Assembly (NCBI RefSeq): GCF_043555875.1
Contig: NZ_JBIGHW010000015.1
Coordinates: 1-64,000 of the forward strand
Source: Pelomonas margarita
Lineage (GTDB): Bacteria; Pseudomonadota; Gammaproteobacteria; Burkholderiales; Burkholderiaceae_C
Length of the DNA stretch: 64,000 nt
Reading direction: 5' to 3'
Shown here piece after piece: positions 42,120-53,751 of this stretch (position 1 is its first letter; the number at the start of each line of letters is the position of its first letter). A program made the position numbers and the translations under genes. The notes below the pieces were generated by a model. The model searched no databases. It worked only from the letters and a program-made list of their open reading frames with translations, and was not told the DNA's origin.

Positions 42120-42905
42120 TTACAGCGACATCACCTGGCCCGCCTGCAGGGCGGAGATGCGGTGTGGGCTGTCCAGCCGCTGCACGCCCTGCATGACGGC
42201 ATCCATCTCACCGGGCTTGATGTGCGTGATGCGCACATCCACGCTGCCGTCGAGGTGGCTCAGTTCCTGGCCGAGGTCGGTGGGGCACAGGTGTTGGCTG
42301 ACATGGGCCAGCGCGATCTCGTCGTCGCTGAACGCGGTCTCGATGACGAGGTGGGACAGCCGCAGTTCCGCCAGCCGGCGCCACAAGGCCGGGTTGGGGC
42401 CGGTGTCGCCGGTGAACACCCAGTGTGCGTGGCCGCTGGCCGGGCCGCCGTCCACGGCAAAGCCGACGGCGGGCACGGTGTGGACCGCCGACAGCACCTC
42501 CACGAAGCGGCCGCCCAGTGCAAGCCGGTCGCCCACCTGGAAGGGGTGCAGGCTCAGCACCGGGGCCTCGCGGCTGGGCAGGCGGGTGAAGTCGGGCCAG
42601 ATGGCGCCGTTGAAGACGTGTTGCTGCAGCGCGGCCAGGGTTTCGGGCAGCGCGTGGACCTGGATGGGCGGGCGGCCGGCCGCAGCGCGCAGGCGCAGCA
42701 CGGCGTCGGCCAGCAGCGGGATGCCCAGCACATGGTCCAGGTGGGAGTGCGTGAGCAGGATGTGGTCTATGGCGGCCAGCGCGTCCAGCGGCAGGTCGCC
42801 CACGCCGGTACCGGCGTCGATGAGGACATCGTCGTCCAGCAGGAAGGCAGTGGTCTTGCAGCCGGCGGCGATGGCGCCGGAGCAGCCCAGGACGCGGATG
42901 TTCAT
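42120..42905 (-). CDS. MBL-fold hydrolase, class II cyclic-nucleotide phosphodiesterase-like
   Basis: The 261-residue protein is a metallo-beta-lactamase-fold enzyme with the zinc motif LTHSHLDHVLGIPLL (HxHxDH), the downstream VHTVPAVGF His and FTGDTGPN Asp. It ends with VRITHIKPGEMDAVM. The arrangement resembles the class II 3',5'-cyclic nucleotide phosphodiesterases of betaproteobacteria, which would hydrolyse cAMP, though other MBL functions cannot be ruled out. It is the last gene of the minus-strand group that includes FHA, phosphatase and kinase genes, separated from FHA by a 156-base gap with overlapping GC hairpins. Confidence 0.75.
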   Translation of the reverse strand: MNIRVLGCSGAIAAGCKTTAFLLDDDVLIDAGTGVGDLPLDALAAIDHILLTHSHLDHVLGIPLLADAVLRLRAAAGRPPIQVHALPETLAALQQHVFNGAIWPDFTRLPSREAPVLSLHPFQVGDRLALGGRFVEVLSAVHTVPAVGFAVDGGPASGHAHWVFTGDTGPNPALWRRLAELRLSHLVIETAFSDDEIALAHVSQHLCPTDLGQELSHLDGSVDVRITHIKPGEMDAVMQGVQRLDSPHRISALQAGQVMSL

Positions 42906-43016
42906 GCGGTGCGGTGGCTCGGGATCGGTGGCCTCGCAGTGTGCGAGGTGGAGCCAAGAATGTACGCACCCGTCCCCGGGGGCTGTCGGTCGGAATACCG
43001 GGTTGGGGCCATCCCC

Positions 43017-43055
43017 GGCGTGAGGATGTCACGCCGCCGCTGGGGCTGGCGGCGT
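43017..43055. repeat. Overlapping GC-rich inverted repeats
   Basis: GGCGTGA-GGATG-TCACGCC (43017-43035) overlaps ACGCCGCC-N9-GGCGGCGT (43031-43055). The structures could form alternatively, like an attenuator, and lie just after the FHA gene stop. No T tract follows. Confidence 0.4.
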
Positions 43056-43061
43056 GCGCCC

Positions 43062-43727
43062 TCAGCCCTGCACGAATTGCATCTGCGTGCCGGCCAGTTC
43101 GATGAGGTCGCCGGTGCGCAGCGCCATGGATTCGCCGGTCAGCGGGATGCCGTTGACGCTGGGGCGCTGGGCGCCTTCGACGTGGGCGAACACATAGCCG
43201 GTGGGGCGCTTGGTGATGGAGGCCACCTGCACGCCGGGCTTGCCCAGCGTTGTGACGACCTTGGTCAGCGCGACCTCGCGGCCCGCCGCCGCGCCGGTCA
43301 GCACTTTGATGGCTGCGGGGCCGACGGCGGGAGCGCCACCGCCCAGGCCGCCGAAGGAGGAGCCGGTGCCGGCACTGCCGCCGAGGCCGGGCACGGCCGC
43401 GCCCGGCTTGAGGATCATGGTCTTCTCGTAGTCGCCGCCGTCATTGAGCAGGAACTTGATCTTGTACTTGCCGATCTCGACGGTGTCGTTGTCCGCCAGC
43501 AGCTGCTTCTTGATCGCCTTGCCGTTGATGTAGGTGCCGTTGGTGGAGTTGAGGTCTTCGATGAAGACGTCGTTGCCCACCATCTGCAGCACGGCGTGCT
43601 CACCCGAGACGGCCAGGTTGTCGATGACGATGTCGTTGTAGGGACGCCGACCCAGTGTGGTCTTGTCCTTGGTGATCTGCACCTCCTTGATCACGACGCC
43701 GTCGAGCGAAACCACCAGTTTGCCCAT
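43062..43727 (-). CDS. FHA-domain protein
   Basis: The 221-residue protein has a typical forkhead-associated domain (about 20-90), with TLGRRPYNDIVIDN, SGEHAVLQ and EDLNSTNGTYINGK, which binds phosphothreonine. A Gly/Ala-rich linker (PGLGGSAGTGSSFGGLGGG) leads to a second half with FHA-like strands (VTTLGKPGVQVASI, SVNGIPLTGE) but without the phospho-binding Arg/Ser set. It probably reads the output of the adjacent Ser/Thr kinase. The ATG at 43727 is four codons inside a longer frame. Confidence 0.9.
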   Translation of the reverse strand: MGKLVVSLDGVVIKEVQITKDKTTLGRRPYNDIVIDNLAVSGEHAVLQMVGNDVFIEDLNSTNGTYINGKAIKKQLLADNDTVEIGKYKIKFLLNDGGDYEKTMILKPGAAVPGLGGSAGTGSSFGGLGGGAPAVGPAAIKVLTGAAAGREVALTKVVTTLGKPGVQVASITKRPTGYVFAHVEGAQRPSVNGIPLTGESMALRTGDLIELAGTQMQFVQG

Positions 43728-43776
43728 GAATGACCTCAAGTTCTGTTGTTCGTGCCGCGACTCTCAGGCGGGGATG

Positions 43777-44574
43777 TCAGTTGCCGCCACGCCGTCCGAA
43801 GGGCCACCAGCCCCGCCCTTCGGTGCGTTGACGGCCCTCCGCGCGGGCCAGGATGAGAGCGATGTTATCGCGGCCGCCATGGTCATTGGCCGCATTGATC
43901 AGTGCCTGCGCCGCCTCCGGCAGCGTTGCGTGCGCATTGAGCAACGCAGCGATGCTGTCGTCCGGCAGCATGTCGGACAGGCCGTCGGAGCAGAAGAGGT
44001 AGGTGTCGCCCGCTTGCACCTCGTGCAGGTGCAACTCCATCAGAACTGTGTCTTCGACACCCACGGCGCGCGTGACGAGGTTCTTGTTGGTGGAGTAGGC
44101 CGCCTCTTCTACGGTCAACAGGCCGGCGTCGATCTGTTCCTGCAGCAGCGAGTGGTCGCGCGTGATCTGGGTGAACTGGCCGGCGCGCAGACGGTAGCCG
44201 CGTGAGTCGCCGACGTGGCCCAGCAGCAGGCCTTCGGGGCGGAACACGCCCAGCACCAGCGTCGTGCCCATGCCGGCGTACTGCGGGTTGGTGTTGGCGG
44301 CGTTGAAGATGGCACGGTTGGCGTTGTCCACGCAGATGTCCATCGCGCGCTTGACTTCTCCGGCACGGGCCTCGCGGCCGGCGTCCTTGAGCCAGCGCCC
44401 GAGCTCGGTGCTGATGAAGCCGGTCAGCATCTGGCTGGCGACCTCGCCGGCGTTGTAGCCACCCATGCCGTCGGCCAGCACCGCCAGGCCGGCGGCTTCG
44501 TCCAGCGCGACCGAGTCTTCGTTGTTGTCGCGCGCGCGGCCCACGTCGGTGGCGCTGAAGAACTCCAGGATCAT
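43777..44574 (-). CDS. PP2C-type serine/threonine phosphatase
   Basis: The 265-residue protein has the metal-binding motifs of PP2C/Stp1: SATDVGRARDNNEDSV, VLADGMGGYNAGE, HVGDSRGYRLR, SDGLSD and DNIALIL. It removes phosphate from Ser/Thr residues added by the neighbouring kinase. Its ATG overlaps the kinase stop (ATGA), so the two are translationally coupled. It is followed by an FHA protein, forming a kinase/phosphatase/reader set. Confidence 0.94.
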   Translation of the reverse strand: MILEFFSATDVGRARDNNEDSVALDEAAGLAVLADGMGGYNAGEVASQMLTGFISTELGRWLKDAGREARAGEVKRAMDICVDNANRAIFNAANTNPQYAGMGTTLVLGVFRPEGLLLGHVGDSRGYRLRAGQFTQITRDHSLLQEQIDAGLLTVEEAAYSTNKNLVTRAVGVEDTVLMELHLHEVQAGDTYLFCSDGLSDMLPDDSIAALLNAHATLPEAAQALINAANDHGGRDNIALILARAEGRQRTEGRGWWPFGRRGGN

Positions 44575-45713
44575 GAGGCTCGGGCGGGGTCTTGGGGCTC
44601 GTGGGGCTCGCCGGCAGGCGCGGAGGAGCGGCGATTCTGCCCTGCTTCCTCTGGCGTCAAGCGCAGTGTTTGTGCGAAGGCTTCATCCTGGGGACGGGCG
44701 GCCCCGGGTTCGCTGGCGGCCGGCTCGGCCTGCAGGTCCATGATGAGCACAGCCTCCAGGTCGCGCGCCATCTGTTCCCCGCTGGGGTAGCGCAGCTCCG
44801 GGCGCTTCTCCAGGGCCACGGTCAGCACCAGCGCCAGCGATTCGGGCAGGCTGGGGCGGTGAATCCTCACGTCGGGCGCGGACTCGGTGGCGATCTGCTG
44901 CATCAGCCTTGCCATGGAGTCGCTCTGGTGTGGCAGCACGCCGGTCAGCAGCTGATACAGCAGCACGCCCAGGGAGTACAGGTCACTGCGCCCGTCGACC
45001 GTCAGGCCTGCCAGCTGCTCCGGTGACATGAAGGACGGCGTGCCCAGCACCAGGCCGGTCCGCGTGCGGCTGCCGTCGCCGACGCGGGCGATGCCGAAGT
45101 CCATCAGCTTGAGGCTGCCGTTGACGCGGTCCAGCATCACGTTGGCGGGCTTGATGTCCCGGTGGACGACGCTGCGGCTGTGGGCGTAATGCAGCGCACG
45201 CGCCAGCCGCGCGCCGAGCTGCACGACTTCGCGCACGGGCAGCAGCTGGCCGGGCTTGGTGAAGAGGCTGAGGTCGCGGCCCAGCACGTACTCCAGTGCG
45301 ATCCAGGCATCGCGGCCGTCCTGGCCGGCGTCGACCACCTGCAGGATGTCCGGGTGCTCCAGTTGCCGCGCGGCCCGGGCTTCGCGCATGAAGCGCTCGC
45401 GCACATCGACCAGGTCTTCGGCCGAGAACTCGCGGCTCAGCGCCAGCCGCTTGACGGCCACCTGCCGACCGGTGGAGCGCTGTGTGGCCTTGTAGACGAT
45501 GGCCATGGCACCGCGGCCGATTTCGGCGCCGAGTTCGAAGTCGTGCAGTTCGGGGGGCGCGGGCGCCGGTTTGACCGACGCGGCAGATGTGCCCGGCGCC
45601 TGGGTTTGCTGCACAAGGGGCAGCGTGGACAGTTCGCTGGGCACGGCCTCGTCGCCCGCACGCCCGATGAGGCGCTGCCAGAACCCAGGTTTGCCGCTAG
45701 CCATGGTGAACAT
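44571..45713 (-). CDS. Serine/threonine protein kinase
   Basis: The 380-residue protein is a Hanks-type kinase: Gly loop EIGRGAMAIVYKATQ, ATP-binding Lys in VAVKRLAL, Glu of the C helix in FMREARAARQLEHPD, catalytic loop HRDIKPANVML, DFGIAR, and GTPSFMSPEQLAG. There is no membrane helix after it; the C-terminal ~50 residues are Ala/Pro/Glu-rich and probably disordered. An N-terminal ~55-residue leader is also low-complexity. ATG codons at 45713 and 45704 are both usable. It forms one unit with the phosphatase and FHA genes. No type VI secretion genes are nearby, so its targets are unknown. Confidence 0.92.
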   Translation of the reverse strand: MFTMASGKPGFWQRLIGRAGDEAVPSELSTLPLVQQTQAPGTSAASVKPAPAPPELHDFELGAEIGRGAMAIVYKATQRSTGRQVAVKRLALSREFSAEDLVDVRERFMREARAARQLEHPDILQVVDAGQDGRDAWIALEYVLGRDLSLFTKPGQLLPVREVVQLGARLARALHYAHSRSVVHRDIKPANVMLDRVNGSLKLMDFGIARVGDGSRTRTGLVLGTPSFMSPEQLAGLTVDGRSDLYSLGVLLYQLLTGVLPHQSDSMARLMQQIATESAPDVRIHRPSLPESLALVLTVALEKRPELRYPSGEQMARDLEAVLIMDLQAEPAASEPGAARPQDEAFAQTLRLTPEEAGQNRRSSAPAGEPHEPQDPARAS

Positions 45714-45739
45714 CTTAGGGGGCTGGACCGACCAAGAAA

Positions 45740-45765
45740 AAAGCCGCTGGTTTCCCAGCGGCTTT
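45740..45765 (-). terminator. Intrinsic terminator of sucCD
   Basis: AAAGCCGCTGG-TTTC-CCAGCGGCTTT is an 11-bp stem. On the minus strand it is followed by a TTTTTTC tract, 24 bases after the sucD stop. Confidence 0.9.
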
Positions 45766-45788
45766 CGAGCTTGAGCGCGAGGTGCAGC

Positions 45789-46682
45789 TTACAGCAGGCC
45801 CTTGAGCAGGCGACCCATCTCGGACGGGTTGCGCGTGATCGTGAAGCCGCACTCTTCCATGATGGCGAGCTTGGCATCAGCTGTGTCGGCACCGCCGGAG
45901 ATCAGCGCGCCGGCATGGCCCATGCGCTTGCCGGGAGGGGCGGTGACACCGGCGATGAAGCCGACGATGGGCTTCTTCATGTTGGCCTTGCACCAGCGCG
46001 CGGCTTCCGCCTCGTCCGGGCCGCCGATCTCGCCGATCATGATGACGGCGTCGGTGTCCGGGTCGTCGTTGAAGGCCTTCATCACGTCGATGTGCTTCAG
46101 GCCGTTGATCGGGTCGCCACCGATGCCGACCGCCGACGACTGGCCGATGCCCAGTTCGGTCAGCTGTGCCACGGCTTCATACGTCAGAGTGCCGGAGCGC
46201 GACACGACGCCGATGCGGCCCTTGCGGTGGATGTGGCCCGGCATGATGCCGATCTTGATTTCTTCCGGCGTGATCAGGCCCGGGCAGTTGGGGCCCAGCA
46301 GCAGCGTGCGCTTGCCGCCGGCGGCTTCCTTGGCCTTCATCTTGTTGCGCACTTCCAGCATGTCGCGGACGGGGATGCCTTCCGTGATGCAGATGGCCAG
46401 GTCCAGGTCGGCCTCAACGGCTTCCCAGATGGCGGCAGCGGCGCCGGCGGGCGGCACATAGATCACCGAGACGGTCGCGCCGGTCTGGCCGGCGGCTTCC
46501 TTGACGGTGGCGTAGATGGGGATCTCGGAGAACTTCTCGCCTGCCTTCTTCGGGTTCACGCCCGCGACGAAGGCGTTCTTGCCGTTGGCATAGGCCTGGC
46601 AGCCCAGCGTGTGGAACTGGCCGGTCTTGCCAGTGATGCCCTGGGTGATGACCTTGGTGTCTTTGTTGATGTAGATCGACAT
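45789..46682 (-). CDS. sucD: Succinyl-CoA ligase, alpha subunit
   Basis: The 297-residue alpha subunit binds CoA and carries the phospho-His of the TCA-cycle enzyme that links succinyl-CoA to succinate and NTP. Motifs seen are QGITGKTGQFHT, GVNPKKAG, NCPGLITPEEIKIG, GVVSRSGTLTYEAV, GIGGDPINGLKHID and KRMGHAGALI with the phospho-His. It follows sucC by 19 bases and ends at a strong terminator. Confidence 0.97.
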   Translation of the reverse strand: MSIYINKDTKVITQGITGKTGQFHTLGCQAYANGKNAFVAGVNPKKAGEKFSEIPIYATVKEAAGQTGATVSVIYVPPAGAAAAIWEAVEADLDLAICITEGIPVRDMLEVRNKMKAKEAAGGKRTLLLGPNCPGLITPEEIKIGIMPGHIHRKGRIGVVSRSGTLTYEAVAQLTELGIGQSSAVGIGGDPINGLKHIDVMKAFNDDPDTDAVIMIGEIGGPDEAEAARWCKANMKKPIVGFIAGVTAPPGKRMGHAGALISGGADTADAKLAIMEECGFTITRNPSEMGRLLKGLL

Positions 46683-46701
46683 GGTGTGGAACTCCTGGGC
46701 T

Positions 46702-47862
<1,161 letters not shown>

Positions 47863-47887
47863 GGCTGGGTCTTTCGGGTCGGGGGAG

Positions 47888-48460
47888 TCAGGAAGCGGTC
47901 GAGGCTGGCGCTGCGGACAGGTGCCAGCGGGGATAGAACTGGGCGACGGTGGCGCTGTCCCGGCGCAGGGCATGACAGCGGTCGAGCTGGTAGGGCGGGT
48001 TGCCGGCGGCATCGCCCTCGCGGGTGTCGATGACCGACCCTGCCAGCGCCTGGATGACGGCGGTCGGCAGGATCTGGCAGAGCTCGGTGATGTGGGTGCA
48101 ACCCTGCGTGCCGCCCAGGCGGTCGGTCACGGCCTGGCGGAAGCCCTTCATCAGGTTCAGACCGACAAGGCGTGCATAGGCATCACCGTGCTCGCCGCAT
48201 GCGGGGGCGTAGGGCATCCAGCGCGTGTCGGAGGCGGCCGCCGTGATGGTCAGCTGGGCGTCCACGGTCAGCTGCAGTTGCATCTCGTGGATGGGGTCGC
48301 CGGCCTTGCGGGTGCTGCCGGCCAGCGGAACGTCGTGCGACTTGGTGTCGCTCAGGCTGGCTTCGACGTCGAACAGGCCGTCATCGCGCGCGAACACCTG
48401 CACATCGAGGGCGCGGCGATGCAGCGGGCGGCGCGTGATGGACGGGTGGGCGGGGGGCAT
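47888..48460 (-). CDS. DUF2889 family protein
   Basis: The 190-residue protein fits DUF2889: RRALDVQVFARDDGLFDVEASLSDTK at the start, HEMQLQLTVDAQLTI, and GCTHITELCQILPTAVIQAL with conserved Cys/His. The family is common in betaproteobacteria but its role is not known. The ATG at 48460 is chosen because it begins the family-like sequence; the frame extends upstream with no support. It is followed by sucC. Confidence 0.82.
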   Translation of the reverse strand: MPPAHPSITRRPLHRRALDVQVFARDDGLFDVEASLSDTKSHDVPLAGSTRKAGDPIHEMQLQLTVDAQLTITAAASDTRWMPYAPACGEHGDAYARLVGLNLMKGFRQAVTDRLGGTQGCTHITELCQILPTAVIQALAGSVIDTREGDAAGNPPYQLDRCHALRRDSATVAQFYPRWHLSAAPASTAS

Positions 48461-48637
48461 GCAGCAGGGCGGGCGAAACAACCCGGCCAGTGCCGGGGTA
48501 CGGCGGTGGGACCGGCTCTCAGGGCCACTTTGCCAAGGAGCTGGGAGGTGTGTAACCGGATGAACCGCCGTTTTGGCGGCAACCAGCAATGTAGCACGCT
48601 GGGGAAAAATGCCGATCTGCGCGCCGTCAAGCCGGCC

Positions 48638-49171
48638 TCAACCCTTGAGCAAGCGGCGCACCAAATCGGGGGCAAATCCGCGGGTCAGCAGGAAACGCGT
48701 CTGGCGCGCCAGCTCCAGGGTGTCGCGAGACGGCATGGCCCCGAAGCGCTTGTGCCAGACCTCGCGGGCGCGTTCCAACTCGGTTTCACGCAGCGCGACC
48801 TGTTGTTCGGCATCCAGTTTCAGCCCGTGGCGGGCCAGTTCCTGCTGGATGCGCTGCGTGCCAAAGCGATTGGCGCGCACATGCAGTCGCGACTCGATGA
48901 AACGGCTTTCGTCGAGGTAAGCCTCGGCCGCCAACTGGTCGAGCAGCGGGTCGACTATGGCGGTGAAGTCGGCGTCAGGCGCAGCGTCGTCCCCGGCGCC
49001 TGGCACGTCGCTGTCATCTCGGAAAGAAGTGCTCTCCGACGAGGCTGCCCGCCGGGCCAATTGCTGCTGGATGCGCAGCAGTTTGCGCCGCAGTTCAGAC
49101 CGGCTGTGTTCCCGTTGGGCCAGCAGCCCGATGGCGCGCGCCTTCAGTGACAGGGGCGCGCGTGTCGCCAT
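48638..49171 (-). CDS. recX: Regulatory protein RecX
   Basis: RecX inhibits RecA filament extension. The 177-residue protein has the family pattern of three-helix repeats: LSLKARAIGLLAQREHSRSELRRKL, YLDESRFIESRLHVRANRFG, RIQQELARHGL, LARQTRFLLTRGFAPDLVRRLL. An Asp/Ser/Ala-rich insert (about 45-65) separates the first repeats. It lies 25 bases after the recA stop on the same strand, as usual, and probably shares its SOS control. Confidence 0.92.
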   Translation of the reverse strand: MATRAPLSLKARAIGLLAQREHSRSELRRKLLRIQQQLARRAASSESTSFRDDSDVPGAGDDAAPDADFTAIVDPLLDQLAAEAYLDESRFIESRLHVRANRFGTQRIQQELARHGLKLDAEQQVALRETELERAREVWHKRFGAMPSRDTLELARQTRFLLTRGFAPDLVRRLLKG

Positions 49172-49196
49172 AGTGCCCGCGAGACTGGGCTTGTGT

Positions 49197-50240
49197 TTAC
49201 TCGTCGCCGGCGGCCGACGCCGCCTGAGGCGCAACACCCACGGCCTCGCGGATGCGGTTTTCGATCTCGTGGGCGATGTCGGGGTTCTCGCGCAGGAACT
49301 CGCGGGCGTTGTCCTTGCCCTGGCCGATCTTCTCGCCCTTGTAGGCGTACCAGGCGCCCGACTTGTCGACGATCTTGTGCAGCACGCCCATGTCGACGAT
49401 CTCGCCCTCGCGGCTGATGCCCTCGCCGTACAGGATGTCGAACTCGGCCGTCTTGAACGGGGGGCTGACCTTGTTCTTGACGACCTTGACCTTGGTCTCG
49501 GAGCCGATGACTTCCTCGCCCTTCTTGATGGAGCCGATACGGCGGATGTCCAGGCGCACGGAGGCGTAGAACTTCAGCGCATTGCCGCCGGTGGTGGTTT
49601 CGGGCGAGCCGAACATGACGCCGATCTTCATGCGGATCTGGTTGATGAAGATGACCGTGCAATTGGTCTTTTTGATCGTGGCGGTCAGCTTGCGCAGGGC
49701 CTGGCTCATCAGGCGGGCTTGCAGGCCGGGGAGTTGGTCGCCCATCTCGCCTTCGATTTCGGCCCGGGGCGTCAGCGCGGCGACCGAGTCGATGACGATG
49801 AGGTCCACGGAGCCGGAGCGCACCAGCGCATCGACGATCTCCAGGGCCTGTTCACCGGTGTCGGGCTGGCTGATGAGCAGGTCGGTCAGGTTGACGCCCA
49901 GCTTTTGCGCGTACTGGATGTCCAGCGCGTGCTCGGCATCGATGAAGGCGCAGGTGCCGGAGAGCTTCTGCATCTCGGCAATGACCTGCAGCGTCAGCGT
50001 CGTCTTGCCGGAGGACTCGGGGCCGTAGATCTCGATGACGCGGCCGCGCGGCAGGCCGCCGACGCCCAGCGCGATGTCCAGCCCCAGCGAGCCGGTGGAG
50101 ACGATCTGGATGTCTTCCAGCGCCTCGCCCTCGCCCAGTCGCATGATGGAGCCCTTGCCGAACTGCTTCTCGATCTGCGCGAGGGCGGCTTGCAGGGCCT
50201 TGGCTTTTTCGGTGTTCAGGGCTTTGACGGGGGCGTCCAT
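49197..50240 (-). CDS. recA: Recombinase RecA
   Basis: RecA drives homologous recombination and LexA self-cleavage. The 347-residue protein has Walker A GPESSGKTTLTLQ, LIVIDSVAALTPRAEIEGEM, FINQIRMKIGVMFGSPETTT (loop regions) and KFYASVRLDIRRIG. The C-terminus is acidic (AAGDE). The ATG at 50240 follows a CTCTGGAGA-like ribosome site. A LexA-like box sits 38 bases upstream. Confidence 0.98.
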   Translation of the reverse strand: MDAPVKALNTEKAKALQAALAQIEKQFGKGSIMRLGEGEALEDIQIVSTGSLGLDIALGVGGLPRGRVIEIYGPESSGKTTLTLQVIAEMQKLSGTCAFIDAEHALDIQYAQKLGVNLTDLLISQPDTGEQALEIVDALVRSGSVDLIVIDSVAALTPRAEIEGEMGDQLPGLQARLMSQALRKLTATIKKTNCTVIFINQIRMKIGVMFGSPETTTGGNALKFYASVRLDIRRIGSIKKGEEVIGSETKVKVVKNKVSPPFKTAEFDILYGEGISREGEIVDMGVLHKIVDKSGAWYAYKGEKIGQGKDNAREFLRENPDIAHEIENRIREAVGVAPQAASAAGDE

Positions 50241-50277
50241 GTGGTTCTCCAGAGAATGGAATGAATTATGGGGCAAT

Positions 50278-50293
50278 ATGTATGTTTGTACAG
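50278..50293 (-). promoter_or_regulatory. LexA-like box upstream of recA
   Basis: On the minus strand, CTGTACAAACATACAT fits CTGT-N8-ACAG with one mismatch at the last base. Its position, 38 bases before the recA ATG, is where an SOS operator would be expected. Confidence 0.7.
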
Positions 50294-50388
50294 TGGTTTG
50301 TCCCCAGGCTTGATGAATCATCGGCGATGGGTGGCTCATGACGTGAGCCATGGGCGCACCGCCTAACATCGGGCGAGGAGACAAGACC

Positions 50389-51059
50389 ATGCGCATCCTG
50401 ATTGCGGAAGACGACCAAGTGCTGGCCGATGGCCTGCTGCGCGCGCTGCGGGCCTCGGGCTATGCCGTGGACCGGGTGATGTCGGGCACGGAGGCCGACA
50501 CGGCCCTGGCGACCCATGAGTTCGATCTGGTGATTCTGGACCTGGGCCTGCCGCGCCTGCATGGGCTGGAGGTGCTGCGCAAGCTGCGCGCTCGCGGGTC
50601 GACGATGCCTGTGCTGATCCTGACCGCGGCCGACAGCGTCGAGCAGCGCGTCAAGGGCTTGGACCTGGGCGCCGACGACTACATGGCCAAGCCGTTCTCG
50701 CTGCAGGAGCTGGAGGCCCGCGTGCGGGCGCTGACGCGCCGCGGCCTGGGCACGGCCAGCAGTGTTATCAAGCACGGGCCGCTGAGCTTCGACGCCACCG
50801 GCCGCGTGGCCTACATCAACGACCAGATGCTGGAGCTGTCGGCGCGCGAGTTGTCGCTGCTGGAGGTGCTGCTGCAGCGAGCCGGGCGGCTGGTCAGCAA
50901 GGATCAGCTCGTCGAGCGCCTGTGCGAATGGGGTGAAGAGGTCTCGAACAACGCGATCGAGGTCTACATCCACCGGCTGCGCAAGAAGATCGAGCAGGGG
51001 CCGATCCGCATCGCGACCGTGCGTGGCCTGGGCTACTGCCTCGAGAAGATCTCGTCCTG

Positions 51060-51060
<1 letters not shown>
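50389..51060 (+). CDS. OmpR-family response regulator
   Basis: The 223-residue regulator has a receiver (MRILIAEDDQ, phospho-Asp in LVILDLGLP, Lys in YMAKPFS) and a winged-helix DNA-binding domain (LSARELSLLEVLLQRAGRLV, SNNAIEVYIHRLRKKI, IRTVRGLGYCL-like end). The family includes QseB/TctD. A GAGGAG site precedes the ATG. Its stop overlaps the start of the sensor kinase gene. It is divergent from recA. Confidence 0.94.
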
Positions 51061-52565
<1,505 letters not shown>

Positions 52566-52596
52566 GCGGGTCTGACCGGCGGGCTGCCGCGCAGTG

Positions 52597-53751
52597 TCAG
52601 GTCTTGACGAGCTTCTTGACCCGCGCGATGGACATCAGCATGCCCAGCGACAGCCCCAGCGTCACCATGGCCGTCCCGCCGTAGCTGATGAAGGGCAGCG
52701 GCACGCCCACCACCGGCAGGATGCCGCTGACCATGCCCATGTTGACGAACACGTAGGTGAAGAAGGACAGCGTCACCGCGCCGGCCATCAGGCGGCCGAA
52801 CAGCGTGGGCGCGTCGGACGCGATCATCAGCCCGCGCAGGATCAGCGCCGTGAAGCCGGCCAGCAGTGCCATCGCACCGAGGAAGCCGAACTCCTCGCCG
52901 AAGGCCGCGAAGATGAAGTCGGTGGTGCGCTCGGGGATGAACTCCAGGTGGGTCTGCGTGCCCTGCATGAAGCCCTTGCCCGTCATGCCGCCGGAGCCGA
53001 TGGCGATCTCGCCCTGGATGATGTGGAAGCCCTTGCCCAGCGGGTCCTTGGACGGGTCCAGCAGCGTGCAGACGCGGTGGCGCTGGTACTCCTTCAGCAC
53101 CGGCCAGGTCACGTCGGGCTGGCAGATGCGCTCCTCGCTGAGCACCAGCGTCGTGATGCCGGCGGCGGCCAGCACGAAGGCCGGGGCGATGAGCTTCCAC
53201 GGCAGGCCGGCGAAGAAGATCACGTACAGGCCGGCGGCCAGTACGAGGATGCCGGTGCCCAGGTCAGGCTGTTTGGCCACCAGCAGGAAGGGCAGCAGCA
53301 GCAGCGCGAACGCGGCCATGAAGTCCGGCCAGCGCAAGATGCCCTCGCGCTTCTGGAACCACCAGGCCAGCATCAGCGGCGTGGCCAGCTTGAGCAGCTC
53401 GGACGGCTGGATCTGCGTGATGCCGATGTTGAGCCAGCGCGTCGCGCCCTTCTTGGAGATGCCGAACAGCGCCGTCGCGATCAGCAGCGCGATGCCCAGC
53501 GTGTACACGGGCACGGCCAGTGCCATCAGCCGCTGCGGCGGCACCTGCGCCACGATCAGCATCAGCCCCAGGGCCAGCGCCATGTTGCGGGCGTGGTCGA
53601 CGAAGCGGGTGCCGTGGTCGTAACCGGCCGAGTACATGCACAGCAGGCCCCAGCCGCACAGCCACAGGATGACCAGCAGCAGCGGGACGTCGAAGCCGCG
53701 GAGCCAGGGCTTGAGCCGGCTCAGCAGCGGCGGGCGTTCGATGACGGTCAT
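52597..53751 (-). CDS. rodA: Rod-shape-determining protein RodA (SEDS glycosyltransferase)
   Basis: The 384-residue protein has about ten membrane helices and SEDS landmarks: PLLLVILWLCGWGLLCMYSA, GATRWLNIGITQIQPSELLK, AKQPDLGTGILVLAAGLYV, GKGFMQGTQTHLEFIPERTT, DFIFAAFGEEFGFLG, and PFISYGGTAMVTLGLSLGM. It polymerises lipid II with PBP2 during lateral wall growth. Its start overlaps the mrdA stop (ATGA). Confidence 0.96.
   Translation of the reverse strand: MTVIERPPLLSRLKPWLRGFDVPLLLVILWLCGWGLLCMYSAGYDHGTRFVDHARNMALALGLMLIVAQVPPQRLMALAVPVYTLGIALLIATALFGISKKGATRWLNIGITQIQPSELLKLATPLMLAWWFQKREGILRWPDFMAAFALLLLPFLLVAKQPDLGTGILVLAAGLYVIFFAGLPWKLIAPAFVLAAAGITTLVLSEERICQPDVTWPVLKEYQRHRVCTLLDPSKDPLGKGFHIIQGEIAIGSGGMTGKGFMQGTQTHLEFIPERTTDFIFAAFGEEFGFLGAMALLAGFTALILRGLMIASDAPTLFGRLMAGAVTLSFFTYVFVNMGMVSGILPVVGVPLPFISYGGTAMVTLGLSLGMLMSIARVKKLVKT

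Noticed and set aside
42906..43061. GC hairpins after the FHA gene as a strong terminator
   Set aside because: No T tract follows on the minus strand; kept only as an overlapping inverted repeat.
43062..45713. Type VI secretion accessory set
   Set aside because: Kinase, phosphatase and FHA genes occur in T6SS loci, but no tss genes are in the window.
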